A stretch of 64,000 nucleotides of DNA, taken from positions 78,576,719-78,640,718 of the forward strand of contig CM055899.1 of the NCBI GenBank assembly GCA_029582155.1. The letters are read 5' to 3'. The stretch's first letter is position 1; each line of letters opens with the position of its first letter. This DNA comes from Panopea generosa (Eukaryota > Mollusca > Bivalvia > Adapedonta > Hiatellidae). Below the pieces are notes generated by a model. It had not been told where the DNA came from. It searched no databases and worked only from the letters and a program-made list of their open reading frames with translations. Both the position numbers and the translations under genes were made by a program. Positions 32,515 to 44,588 of the stretch are shown here, piece by piece.

Positions 32515-32715
32515 TGTAACATGATACCTCAGTATCTGAAACACTCAGAGTTACTTCCCTTCTGCTACATTACCTGTGCTTGCTTTATCTCGTACATTTT
32601 ATTCTATACCATTCATCGAGTAATCACAATTAGTTCTTAGGGCAGTAATAAATAGTTAGAATACAATATACTGTCGTTCTGTATTATTCCCAGCAGTAAG
32701 AACAATAACATAACA
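32515..32715 (+). repeat. 3' LTR of the second Gypsy element (201 bp)
   Basis: Starts TGTAACATGATACC after a purine-rich AAGAAGGGAGA tract and ends AACATAACA, matching the 5' LTR. Confidence 0.85.
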
Positions 32716-32770
32716 CGCGAGACCACTCGGCTACTGAGGACCCCTCTTGTCGTAGCGTGTAGGCCTATAA
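32716..32770 (-). repeat. SINE family 3, right part after the LTR element
   Basis: CGCGAGACCACTCGGCTACT resumes the tRNA-like unit broken at 28902. The copy at 46183-46270 shows the uninterrupted order (GGTAAGTGATC...ACTCGACTAC). Confidence 0.55.
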
Positions 32771-32999
32771 TGTAAGAAAGTGATAACAGCCATAATTATT
32801 CATTTTTTTTACCTAACCCTGTAAATAAACAGGATCTTTATATATATATATATACATAATTGTAACTTAACTTAAAAGGGAAACTACCACGTTCATCGCA
32901 TGATAAACTTGTATAAACCCGGATGTTTACGACAGGCTTGTGGTTAACTACATTATAATGTATTATGTGTTTGTTGTTTGGTGTTTTGCGTCGCTCTTA

Positions 33000-33292
33000 A
33001 CATTATTTATTTCAGTCAGTCATCGCGACGGTGTCTACTTGAGTCCGTCTTAGCGCTGCCACACTGGAGTATCATGCTGCAGACACATGATATGATACCC
33101 TTAAACAGTCACATTATAGTGACACCGGGCCGACCAGGCCTAAAACTATCCTCTATATGCTGAGCGACAAGCGAGGAAACTTCTAGTGTCATTGTCAAGT
33201 CTTTTGTATGACTCGACCGGGGTTCAAATCCACGAACATCCGTATGCAAGGCGGACGCTCTAACACCACGGCGGTGTGTGTGCCTGTGCATT
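33000..33292 (-). repeat. SINE family 4, copy 2
   Basis: On the minus strand the head contains GTGGATTTGAACCCCGG. The body has TATAATGTGACTG and CATGTGTCTGCAGCATGATA, as in the copy at 22885. Confidence 0.7.
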
Positions 33293-33304
33293 TATAATCA
33301 CACA

Positions 33305-34468
33305 CATATCTTTCCTGTCCATTGTACTACCTGTAGCCACAATCCTAACTTTCCTGTCCATTGTACAGGCTATAGCCATAATCCTAACTTTTCTGTCCAC
33401 TGTACTGGCTATAGCCACAATCCTAACTTTCTTGTCCACTGTACTGCCTATAGCCACAATCCTAACTTTCTTGTCCACTGTACTGCCTATAGCCACAATC
33501 CTAACTTTTCTGTCCACTGTACTGCCTATAGCCATAATCCTAACTTTTCTGTCCACTGTACTGGCTATAGCCACAATCCTAACTTTCTTGTCCACTGTAC
33601 TACCTGTAGCCACAATCCTAACTTTCTTGTCCACTGTACTGCCTATAGCCACAATCCTAACTTTCCTGTCCACTGTACTGCCTATAGCCACAGTCCTAAC
33701 GTTCCTGTCCACTGTAGTGCCTATAGCCACAATTCTAACGTTCCTGTCCACTGTAGTGCCTATAGCCACAATTCTAACTTTCCTGTCCACTGTACTGGCT
33801 ATAGCCACAATCCTAACTTTCCTGTCCATTGTACTGCCTATAGCCACACTCCTAACTTTCCTGTCCACTGTACTGGCTATAGCCACAATCCTAACTTTCC
33901 TGTCCACTGTACTGCCTATAGCCACAGTCCTAACGTTCCTGTCCACTGTAGTGCCTATAGCCACAATTCTAACGTTCCTGTCCACTGTAGTGCCTATAGC
34001 CACAATTCTAACTTTCCTGTCCACTGTACTGGCTATAGCCACAATCCTAACTTTCCTGTCCATTGTACTGCCTATAGCCACACTCCTAACTTTCCTGTCC
34101 ACTGTACTGCCTATAGCCACAACCATAACTTTCCTGTCCGCTGTACTGCCTATAGCCACAACCATAACTTTCCTGTCCACTGTACTGCCTATAGCCACAA
34201 TCCTAACTTTCCTGTCCACTGTACTGCCTATAGCCACAACCATAACTTTCCTGTCCACTGTACTGGCTATAGCCACAATCCTAACTTTCCTGTCCATTGT
34301 ACTGCCTATAGCCACACTCCTAACTGTGCTATCCACTGTACTGGCTGTAACCACAATCCTAACTTTGCTATCCACTGTACTGGCTATTACAACAATCCTA
34401 ACTGTGCTATCCACTGTACTGGTTATAACCACAATCCTAACTTTGCTGTCCATTGCACTGCCTATCAT
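33305..34468. repeat. 39-bp minisatellite, block 1 (~30 units)
   Basis: Units of the form CTATAGCCACAATCCTAACT + TTCCTGTCCACTGTACTGC. Because 39 is a multiple of three and the unit lacks stops in several frames, 400-codon open frames appear on both strands. Units at 34320-34468 (GCTATCCACTG, GCTGTCC) resemble block 2 more than the rest of block 1. Confidence 0.92.
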
Positions 34469-35789
34469 CCAGACCCGTAGCTAGACCTTAAAAAACAGGG
34501 AGGCCGATTCTAGGGGGGTCTGGGGGCATGCTAGGATAGAATTTTTTTACTAGATGAAGATGTCATTCCCTGCGTTTTCCTGCATTTCTGAACCTGTTTG
34601 CCCATTTGGAGGTATTGGTTTTAGATACTTTTCTTTAACATCATAAAAACACCTGTTTTTTTTACAATCATCACTAACTGACAACAAACCATAAAATTCA
34701 CAAAGACATCTTATTTATAAGATCTATACTCTCAACATATTTCTCAAATATTAGTTGATACATGCAAATGTCATGCAATGCTCGTTTATGTATATATATA
34801 TTCACGTAAATTTAAATTGTACTAGTGTGTAATATAAGTCTTAACATCTTTGAGACTGAAATTCAAAACATTTAATAAGTATTAGAATAAGCATTGACCA
34901 ACGTCTATCTGATAACAAACTGTGACGATTTGCTGATTATTAGTCGAACTTTTAATTATTGATGTTATCAAAGGCATACATATACTGTCACAGCAATAGT
35001 TCATAAAGTGTGTTATTGTCAGTCACTTCAATTAATTATTGTATTCTGTTGTTAGTTTGATATTTTGAAATTTAAACCCAATATATAATTATGTGGGATA
35101 TTTCATGGTTAATATGAGATTACAAAATATGCAGTGCAAAGTGGGAGTACTTCTGAGTTCACTTATGATAAATTACCCTGTCACAAAATAATGTAACGGG
35201 ACTAAAATGTAGTAATTAAGAGTTAACATTGGGGAGATCAGCTGTTAAGATGGGTTTTAGATAGTTGGGTGTTGTAGAAATGCAAGTTGAGTTGCATGAT
35301 TGATTAAGATAATGGTTGGTGTTTAAGTAGGAACTGAAACTAAAATGGGAGCGTACTTTGAACCGTATTTTTAACTATATTTTAGAAACTGCACATGTGT
35401 TAAATAGAATTCATTAAAACTAAAAATGACAGTTGTAACAATGTAAGAAAAATATATATATAGCAAATCGTGCGTTATGTGTTAATGATATGCGATGGTA
35501 AAACAATAGTCATATTTAGTATCTTTCCCAAATGTATTATGATTAAAAAAGCTAAACGTTCAATTGAATATGCTTAATGTTAAATTCTTTATTCCTATTT
35601 CTTAATTCTAAATCATTAGTTCAAACATTTATGCGAAAAGTAGCCAAATGACTGATTCTACATACTTGATTACCATTTGTATATTATTTGTATGCTGTTT
35701 TATTCTTACTTTCTATTTCTTAGTTCTAAATGATACATTCTTCATATCAGACGAATGGGACAATTATTTAATTCTATCTAATAATAGTG

Positions 35790-35960
35790 GTAATGGTAGT
35801 TTTGACAGTGGCATTGGTAGTGGCAGTTGCTATTGTAGTTGTTTTAATAGTGGTAGTAGTAGTGACAGTGACAGTGGTTGTGGTAATGGTAATATAATTG
35901 TAAATGGTATTGTAGTGATAGGAGTGATTGTAGTGGTTGTCACGGGTGTATTTAAATAAA
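35790..35960. repeat. GGTAGT/GTGGTA-type simple repeat
   Basis: Repeated AGTGGTAGT, GGTAATGGT and GACAGTG triplets give a 104-codon Gly/Ser frame (35648-35959), which I judge non-genic. Confidence 0.6.
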
Positions 35961-37432
35961 CTCGTATTATTTTGATTTGCCTATTGTGTATTGATTTTTT
36001 ATCCTTTAACACATAATAAGTTTACTTATCCTCAGTTATACAAGTTTTCCTTTGTCGATATTCAGTCATCTGTGAACTGTATACCCAGGTGTAGAGAAGT
36101 TATTTGACCAGTGAGGTCTACTAAGGAATGCCAATCATGTAAATTTAAGTGTGATGTTCATGAACCGGAGGTCCGAGGTAAGTACAATATGTTTTTGCTT
36201 TATTTAATTCATTTCAAATTCTACTTTTAATTAAGGTTGTAATAATAAATTGATAATAAACATTCAAGTATTAAATTATAAATGTTTGAGAGAATAAATA
36301 AATAAATAAATAAATAACCGAGAACAATTACACCTGTTAATCATTAGTAGTAAAGTTTGTGTTGCGGTTCTATGAATAATTAGTACTTGATGTACGTGAA
36401 GGTGAAATATAGTGTACTGTAATTATATAAGTGAAGTGGACTTTTATGGTTCCTTACGTACGTGTATTTTTAATTGATATGGTACTTCATGTACGTGACG
36501 GAGAAAACGGGGTTGTACTTTATGTACGTTGAGAATTAATGTTGCACGTTGAGTACGTAACGAACAATGTAGGCTGTACATTAATAACTTACGTTAATGG
36601 TACATGTATGAGATAATAACTTACGTTGATGGTATGAGACTATAAAAGTGTTGTTGAAACTGCAGGTTTCGTTGGGGAGCTTTGGTAGCGAGGACGTATC
36701 GGGGATAAACGTGGTGGTGAGGTAGTAGGAGTGACGTTGGAAAGGGTAATGGCGATGCGAGATGTCGACTTCAACGGTTACGTGTCATCATAAAAATTAG
36801 GAACTAGGAGGGACAATCGAGTGGTTTGACTACCGATGAACAGTTGTTTGTAGAGAGGAGAGCGACGAATCTACATTATACTTGTGGAAGTGGTTTTGGG
36901 ATCCGAACACAAACTTTTAGAAAGATTATTGAACTTTGAAGAAACAAATGTGTAACTCAGTATAAATACGTGGCTTCATATAGTGATTTAAAACTAAATA
37001 TATGTTCTTTGTTGTTATGTATATTGATTATCATATTCTTGTTATTAAAATGTAATTTTTTTTAAACTATAAATAAGTTTGTTTTAATTCTGTACTGTCG
37101 TGATTGCCATGCCTTCACCATCCTTTGACAGAGGTAATGGTTGTGGTGGTTGATTATAGCTAAAATATTCAATATTTATAATGAGTTTATGAGTAGAAGA
37201 AGAAAAAGTAACTTTTATTTAGAAAATGAAAGATCAATCTTCCATTATACACTGTTAATCCACACAGTAAAACAAAACAAATATTATATAAGTGATTTTA
37301 GGAGCATGATTGCTGGGCCAGCACAGCAATGGAAAACAACGAAGTCACAGATTTTTTTTCTTCGCAAACTGAATATTTCCTTTTTCCTTTTTAATGAACA
37401 TTTATTAACATATATCTCCTTTAAAATATCCT

Positions 37433-37629
37433 TATGGCACATGGTGCAGTGGTAGAGCACCAAACCCAGGATCGGAAGGTCGTGGGTTCGATCCTCCCCA
37501 CGGCCACGTGTGGTGTCCTTGAGCAAGACACCTTTTTCCGCATATGCTTAGGTGTGGTTATACCCAGTAAAACTTTGTAAAGTTGTAAGAACTAGTTGCC
37601 ATGGTTTCGCAATCGAAGTAATAAAGAAA
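37433..37629 (+). repeat. SINE family 2, copy 2
   Basis: The head has ATGGTGCAGTGGTAGAGCAC and GTGGGTTCGATCCTCC with well-kept A and B boxes. The body has GGTGTCCTTGAGCAAGACAC. This is the best-preserved head of the family. Confidence 0.82.
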
Positions 37630-38394
37630 GGTTTAAACTATTAAATCTGCATAAGTTGTATCTATGCGGAAAATACTCACATTACAAATCATCACTCCCA
37701 TCTATAAAAACAGGATTTTTTTTTATCAATAACAGAATGTCTTATCGGATCCGTTTCTAAAATATTCTGGGAATTCGAAAAAAAAATCAGATAAACTTGG
37801 TGACATTGCAATACACATTCATGTATCACGCATCCATGCACGCGCATGCCTGTCATGATTTAAAATAATAATATATCGCGGAAGTTAAGAATCATGGCAG
37901 CTTTGCATGTTTATGTTGTTGGACGCTATGTGAATTTGAAATAAAAAGAAACAGAAATAAAAAAAATCTTTGTTGAACGCGATTAAAAAAAAAAAATCAG
38001 TGTGAAAGCGGTTGGTTGAATTGCAACTAGGCTGGAAATTAAAAACATTATTTGGTTGCCCAAAACCTATTTTATATAAAATTGTATTGTCCCCACTTCC
38101 ATTGCTATTCAATAAAGTATATAACTGGCCATAAATGTACATAGCACTCCCGCTTATTTACATCATGTAGATGTATGATATGGTTTTCATTAGTTAGATA
38201 TATACGTAATCCGCCTGTGACAACATCGTCCATAAAGGTTCAGATTCATTTCCTGTGATTCCGTTGTACTAGGGAATGATATAGTTTTATAATGTATTTA
38301 GTTTTAAAATGCAACACATTTTTTCGTACCTAGCCCGAAAAACAGGGAAGCACCGGCCTCCCTGTGCCACAGAGTAGCTTCGGGCCTGTAATTA

Positions 38395-40073
38395 CCTACA
38401 ACCACAAACCTAACTTTGCTGTCCAATACACTGCCTATAATCACATACTAACTATGCTGTCCACTGTATTGCCTATAGCCAAAATCTTAACTTTGCTTTC
38501 CACTGTACTGGCTATAACCACATTCATAACGTTGCTGTCAATTGCACTGCCTACAATCATATACATGACTTTACTTTAAACAGTACTACCTATAACCACA
38601 ATCCTAACTATGCTGTCCACTGTACTGCCTTCACCACAATCCTAACTTTGCTGTCCACTGTACTGCCTGCAACCACAATCCTAACTTTGCTATACACTGT
38701 ACTGCCCACAACCCTAACTATGATGTCCACTGTACTGCCTACAACCTCAATACTATGATGTCTACTGTACTGCCTGCAACCACAATCCTAACTATGCTGT
38801 CCACTGTACTGCCTTCACCACAAACCTAACTTTGCTGTCCACTGTACTGCCTGCAACCACAATCCTAACTTTGATATCCGCTGTACTGCCCACAACCCTA
38901 ACTATGATGTCCACTGTACTGCCTACAACCGCAAACCTAACTGTGCTGTCCGCTGTACTGCCTTCAACCGCAAACCTAACTGTGCTGTCCGCTGTACTGC
39001 CTACAACCGCAAACCTAACTATGCTGTCCGCTGTACTGCCTACAACCGCAAACCTAACTTTGCTGTCCGCTGTACTGCCTACAACCGCAAACATAACTTT
39101 GCTGTCCGCTGTACTGCCTACGACCGCAAACCTAACTGTGCTGTCCGCTGTACTGCCTACAACCGCAAACCTAACTTTGCTATCTGTACTGCCTACAACC
39201 GCAAACCTAACTTTGCTGTCCGCTGTACTGCCTACAACTGCAAACCTAACTGTGCTGTCCGCTGTACTGCCTACAACCGCAAACCTAACTGTGCTGTCCG
39301 CTGTACTGCCTACAACCGCAAACCTAACTGTGCTGTCCGCTGTACTGCCTACAACCGCAAACCTAACTTTGCTGTCCGCTGTACTGCCTACTACTGCAAA
39401 CCTATCTATGCTGTCCACAGTACTGCCTACAACCGCGAACCTAACTATGCTGTCCACAGTACTGCCTACAACCGCGAACCTAACTTTGCTGCCCACTGTA
39501 CTGCCTACAACCGCAAACCTAACTATGCTGTCCGCTGTACTGCCTACAGCCGCAAACCTAACTTTGCTGTCCATTTTACTGCCAACAACCGCAAACATAA
39601 CTATGCTGTCGGCTGTACTGCCTACAACCGCAAACCTAACTATGCTGTCCACTGTACTGCCTACAACCGCAAACCTAACTATGCTGTCCACTGTACTGCC
39701 TACAACCACAAACCTAACTTTCCTGTCCACTGTACTGCCTACAACCGCAAACCTAACTGTGCTGTCCGCTGTACTGCCTACAACCGCAAACCTAACTTTG
39801 CTGTCCACTGTACTGCCTACAACCGCAAACTTAACTATGCTGTCCACTGTACTGCCTACAACCGCAAACCTAACTATGCTGTCCACTTTACTGCCTACAA
39901 CCGCAAACCTAACTTTCCTGTCCACTGTACTGCCTACAACCACAAACCTAACTATGCTGTCCACTGCACTGCACACACCACCAATCTAATATTGCTGTCC
40001 ATTGTACTGCCTACAACCACGAACCTAACTTTGCTACCTACAACCACAAACCTTACTTTGCTGTCCACTGTAC
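38395..40073. repeat. 39-bp minisatellite, block 2
   Basis: About forty units like CCTACAACCGCAAACCTAAC + TTTGCTGTCCGCTGTACTG, first irregular then very regular from 38830. A short remnant resumes at 40791 after a solo LTR. Long open frames on both strands (38792-39989) are a by-product. Confidence 0.92.
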
Positions 40074-40790
40074 TGTAGTGTAATGAGGGTAGAAATATAA
40101 GTTCATAAATAAGTTGATATTACAAATGTTTATTATAAGTTCAATCTAAAGTTATTACAAGTACAACAAGTCCGATTTCTAAAGTTACAGTAAGTTCAGT
40201 TTCTAAAGTTATCACCATTACAAATTCCTAAAGTTGTTTCAGTTTTTAAAGTAATCACAAGTTTTATTTGTTAACTTAAATATTCACGACGCGCAGTCTA
40301 ATTTAGTTCCGTCAAAAATGACGTAGTCTAAAGGTATATAGAATTTTCGACTCCCTGTGTCGGTAAATTTGGTCGTTTATATACCGTTAGTTTAACGCGG
40401 CTGTCAGAGTTATTTTCGCAATAAAATAACACTTATTAATTGCTTATTGCTTGTTAATTGTTGGCTGTGCCTATAACCCACGTTTATTTTTTAGCTAAAT
40501 ACACCACGCGTCTGTTGTCCACCATTAGCTGTGGCAACCTCTCCGCTCGCTAATTGCCATGACGGTGCAGTATGTGCTCGCTCGCTAGTTAATGAGACAT
40601 TTGACAAATGGGTCATATGAGTGGTGGTATAATTGCCCCGTGTTCTGCACTTTTTATGCAAGCTTTTTATTTTTCATTTGTGTACGTTTTTTGAATATTA
40701 CAGAAATCCAAATCATTCTTATAAATCTGTATTGCTACAGAAATCCAAATTATTCTTATAAATCCAAATTGGATTCCTGACTTTGTTACA
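40074..40790. mobile_element. Solo LTR inserted in the minisatellite (717 bp)
   Basis: Starts TGTAGTGTAATGAGG and ends TTTGTTACA (TG...CA), with GTAC on both sides (40070-40073 and 40791-40794) as a 4-bp target duplication. Minisatellite units lie on either side. It contains TATATAG and AATAAAATAAC, possible promoter and poly(A) signals of an LTR read on the plus strand. Confidence 0.7.
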
Positions 40791-40812
40791 GTACTACCTA
40801 CAACCACAAACC

Positions 40813-42570
40813 TTTGGCAGTTTAGGTAATAACTTCACGAGTCAATTTTCTAATAACATGAATAAGTTACAACAGTTCTGTTGTTCTCCGCAGCTATTGA
40901 TATTATACATAAGCTCCATCTTAAATCAATATAATTCATATATCTAATACATTTTAAAAGTTTTAATCATAGTTCCTACGTATAACAAAATGTCGCGGTC
41001 GTCGATTAAGTTTTCGTAGCCAATCTTATGAAAATATGTGTAAACATCGTAACTATTCGGCAAACACAATGACCTCGGATGGAGTTGGCCTACACTTGTA
41101 TCACTTATATACCCGCTGTATCGCACGAGTTAGCTCGTGCTCTATACCCTTGACTGAACATTACATGTGTATGTATGCATTTGCTGTAATCCCATAATAC
41201 ATACATTTACAACCGTTCGTTTTGAGGCGCATCATGTCTGTGTATCCAACGTCTAACATTGGTACCAATTGATATGACGGACACAGGCATTAATTCTATC
41301 TCCTCATTCACAAAGCTTCTTGCATCTTTACTTGGAACGTATCTTAACCCAATCATATTTTCTTAGCTTAGATGTAAACAGTTTCTTAGTTTAAAGTGAC
41401 ACTCATTCAACCACTAAGAAATATCTTAGCTAAACATAAGTCAAAAGTAATAATTCTTTGATAAATATTTCATAAAAAATAATCTTCAACTCTGTAACTA
41501 AAGACGCCGGTGATTTCCAAATCTTAAACTCGTATCTGAAATGATAGTTTGGGAAATGCCTTCTATAGATTGTATTGGAAATCCTGTATACAAAATTTAA
41601 TGTATACACATGAAGCTATCGTTTTGTGCAAGACTTCTTGGATGGTGATATCGCGTATATATATCTACGAGCAGCACGTGCAAATCGTGAATCATCACCT
41701 TTCAAACTGTTCGCTTATACTTTTTAAAGTACATGTTATCATGTGTAAACTACATGACTTAAATCGTTGTATAGGTGCTACTCTGTCATGTATCAGTAAA
41801 CACGTTAATATTCCAGTAAATATAGAGGGTCTATATTTATTTCTTTATAATGTATGGCTATTTGTGATTATATTAAACCAATAACCCCAAATTGTGACCT
41901 TGGTATTCTTGATATGTTTTATCATAACCGTTATAGTGGTTAAATTACTACCCCCTGTGTGGTCCAGGATGCTGAGTGATGACAATAATAGGATTCCTGT
42001 GACCATGCATTGCATAGTTTTTATACCCCCACGTCTATCTGTCTGTCCGTCCGTCCGTCCTCATCATCATTTGAACAACTTGAGCGCATTACGGCAGTGG
42101 GGGCATCCGTGTACTAATTGGACACATTTCTAGTTTAGCTATTTTTTTTAAATCATTGTGAGAGTGAGTCTGCAACAATCCTTCCTACGTTGCTGGCATA
42201 GTCCTGTTTTGTTTGGTACACGGTCAAAACCAATTCATTTATTATTTAATGTGATGCGATATTTTTCCCTTCAAGGGAATGGCCGAATCTAATGTTGAGA
42301 GAACTTGTGGCCAGACCCTTTTGCCTTAAATTGTATTGGACTTATATGCATGATAAATATTGTAATATGTGTTTATTTGGCAATAAAATATGTTTAAACT
42401 AAATATTTTTCCCTTAAAGATGATTATTATTATCATTACTTTATCATTTTACTTTTTCCATTAAAGGACCGCGCGTAATTTGTATTTAGTATTGGAGGCC
42501 TTACAATAAAACATTGACAAATATCCGATGTACCATTGTTTTATATGGAGTTACAAACCATTACCTAAAC
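40813..42570. other. No gene recognised; interspersed repeat near 41895-42130
   Basis: Short frames here lack any family motif. The TATACCCCCACGTCTATCTG and TCCGTCCGTCCGTCC segment near 42020-42060 and GTGGGGGCATCCGTGTACT nearby look like a common molluscan dispersed repeat. A similar GGGGGCATTTGTGTCCCATG occurs near 18010. Confidence 0.4.
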
Positions 42571-42845
42571 GGACCCAGTTAGTTCAGTCTGTAGCGCGCC
42601 TGACTATCGATCCAAAGAAAGGTCGAATACCAGTCCGGCTACAGTCACCGTGATGATTGATATACGACATGAAGCACCATTGTCATTTGTCCTGCTGATT
42701 CAATTTGGTAAGTAATCAGTTAGGTGTTCGAGTACTGGTTAACCGTCAGGGATAACAGGAAATAGAGGTTATGTTAACTGATTATCTGATTATCCTCGAT
42801 GGCAATAAACATGGCGCTAAACATTCAAACAAACGAACAAACTAA
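42571..42845 (+). repeat. SINE family 1, copy 3
   Basis: The head has CCCAGTTAGTTCAGTCTGTAG. The body has AGTAATCAGTTAGGTGTTC, GAGTACTGGTTAACCGTCAG and CTGATTATCCTCGATGGCAA, matching the 20311 copy. Confidence 0.75.
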
Positions 42846-43585
42846 AGGATAATGGGTACATTTTATGCAAAAATCGTGCTGAGACAATAAAACATCTATT
42901 CTGTGGATGCATCACCTATAACTTTTTGTTCAGTAAATAATGGGAAGTTTAATGAATCACAAAGAGGAAGGTCCCATTCGAATATAATGGTTGATTCCGT
43001 CCTGGTATTATATCTTATTTATGAGAAATTCGTTAATCATGTGACACAGGCCGACATTTTCCGTTTTATTGGTCAATGTTTTAGCATAACCCGATACTGG
43101 CCAATATGTGACTTTGTCGCGGGCCACAATTTAGTATTTGGTCAACAAAATTAAATAATTTTACACTACAGAGACAAAATACAATATAAGTTATTGGACA
43201 GAATATCTATAATATACAGGTTACAGTTTATTGATTTATTTAAGCCAAATATGGCCCATGAACATGCATACACTAATACACAAATGATTAGTACATGTAT
43301 AGATGGCAGACATTTTATAAATGCAGTAATAATAACTACAACTGTATTAATGTTTATAATTAAAATGGTTAATGTGTTCACCTTTTAAATAGATCTTGGT
43401 TTTAGTGATGTTACATAACGCTACGAATTTATTGGGAGAGATAAATTGGTTCCGTTTCTGTCATAAAACTTTATCAATGCAATTGTTAAGTAAAAATACC
43501 CGTAAATGCCCGTTTCAAGGAATACTTTTTTAATTTACATTCTCCTTTTGAACCTCATTTTATTGATAAGAGTTGATGATTTTAC

Positions 43586-43882
43586 TCAATTCGAATGATT
43601 TATATATATATATATATATATCCCTAACAGTTTGACAACTGATTTGTTTGTACATGTTATCAGTTCTGCAAACTTAGAATAACTTGTTTTTTTCCAGTAA
43701 TACCTTTTAATGTACATTTCTCGTAACTCATCAAAACATTTGCACTCAATTACGAAATGATATTCGTCTTCTAAGACATTGCAATGCTTACATTTTCTGT
43801 CCTGAAATAGCACATGATTTGGTTTTGTCCATCTACCACATTCAACTTCTAATCTATTGGATGAAAGCCTTAATCTACTCAT
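43586..43882 (-). pseudogene. LINE ORF2 C-terminal CCHC motif
   Basis: Contains RKCKHCNVLEDEYHFVIEC, a C-x2-C-x8-H-x4-C zinc-binding motif found at the end of many LINE ORF2 proteins. The frame ends in Tyr-Ile repeats made by the (TA)n tract. Confidence 0.8.
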
Positions 43883-43990
43883 AGCTTTTCGATATTTTAT
43901 TACATTTAATATGTCAAGATATGATTTAAAATCGAAAGAAGTTACTGTTCTATAAAATAATGCTCGCGATGAATCATGTAAATCGGCATT

Positions 43991-44431
43991 TCAATTTTGG
44001 ATAAATATATCCCTGATTCTCTGTTTAAAAATACTTCGGAACATATTCACATTTCCTACCCCTTGTGCCAGCCACACATCATAAAATCCGAGTGTAGAGA
44101 GTGAATGTTTAACCTTCGAAACCCAATTAGTTCTACTGACATGTATTTCAGACTCAAGTTTAAACATGTCATATACCGTTTTTATATATTTTATATTATC
44201 CGAAGCGCATATTTTTAACCAGTATTTCATTATTATGTAATATCGTCTGCTTATATAATCTGTTCTACCAGTTTCTCCGTATATAAAGTTATTTTGAGTA
44301 CTTTTCTTTACCCCTAATAACCTTTTGCAAACGCTTAGATGAGATCTTTGCACATAAGTGCCTTTAGAAAATCCCAAAACCTCGCTAGAATAATTTAATA
44401 TTGGCGTAATTAGTTTATCATATAATTCCAT
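43991..44431 (-). pseudogene. LINE ORF2 post-RT region
   Basis: MELYDKLITPILNYSSEVLG and the text that follows (VCKRLLGVKKSTQNN, TLGFYDVWLAQGVGN) match the thumb-like region after RT in CR1/RTE-type elements. It ends with a stop at 43991, just before the C-terminal motif region. Confidence 0.8.
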
Positions 44432-44588
44432 ATGTATTTTGGAGAATATATTTGTTTAATTTAGAAACTGCTTTAAGTGCTTGGCCTGACAGCATTTTAT
44501 CCGTTTCGTTACCTAAATACTTAAACATGTTTACATTTTAGATTTCTGTATCATTGTAATAAAATTGTTTGCTATCTTCCCACCTTTT

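Larger units (their letters stand above)
28903..32715 (+). mobile_element. Degraded Gypsy-type LTR retrotransposon (3.8 kb)
   Basis: LTRs flank gag, protease, RT, RNase H and integrase remnants in the order of Ty3/Gypsy elements. It shares the primer-binding site and gag motifs (RDEMIRDRLVF, KIREKLI) with the element at 1-2111. The body carries stops, deletions (much of RT to RNase H, and the integrase C terminus) and a foreign insertion at 31646-32001, so it cannot move on its own. Confidence 0.9.
34469..38393. mobile_element. Possible non-autonomous hAT-like element splitting the minisatellite
   Basis: The left end CAGACCCGTAGCTAGAC...ACAGGGAGGCCG and the complement of the right end CAGGCCCGAAGCTACTC...ACAGGGAGGCCG form imperfect inverted ends at the exact borders of the two minisatellite blocks. 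The CAGRCCCG start is hAT-like. No transposase was seen, and I could not find an 8-bp target duplication. The interior is AT-rich, with a SINE at 37433. Confidence 0.4.

Noticed and set aside
33260..34484. Three overlapping ~400-codon frames on both strands
   Set aside because: Produced by a stop-free 39-bp tandem unit. There are no start context, splice partners or domain.
35648..35959. 104-aa membrane-like protein with a Gly/Ser tail
   Set aside because: The second half is a GGTAGT simple repeat and the hydrophobic start is AT-rich DNA. No splice partner or homology was recognised.
37440..37510. Functional tRNA gene
   Set aside because: It is the head of a four-copy SINE with a shared non-tRNA body, not a stand-alone tRNA.
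38792..39989. 385-394-codon frames on both strands
   Set aside because: Same 39-bp minisatellite effect as in block 1.
33276..40080. CRISPR-like array
   Set aside because: The repeats are directly adjacent 39-bp units without unique spacers, and the genome is eukaryotic.
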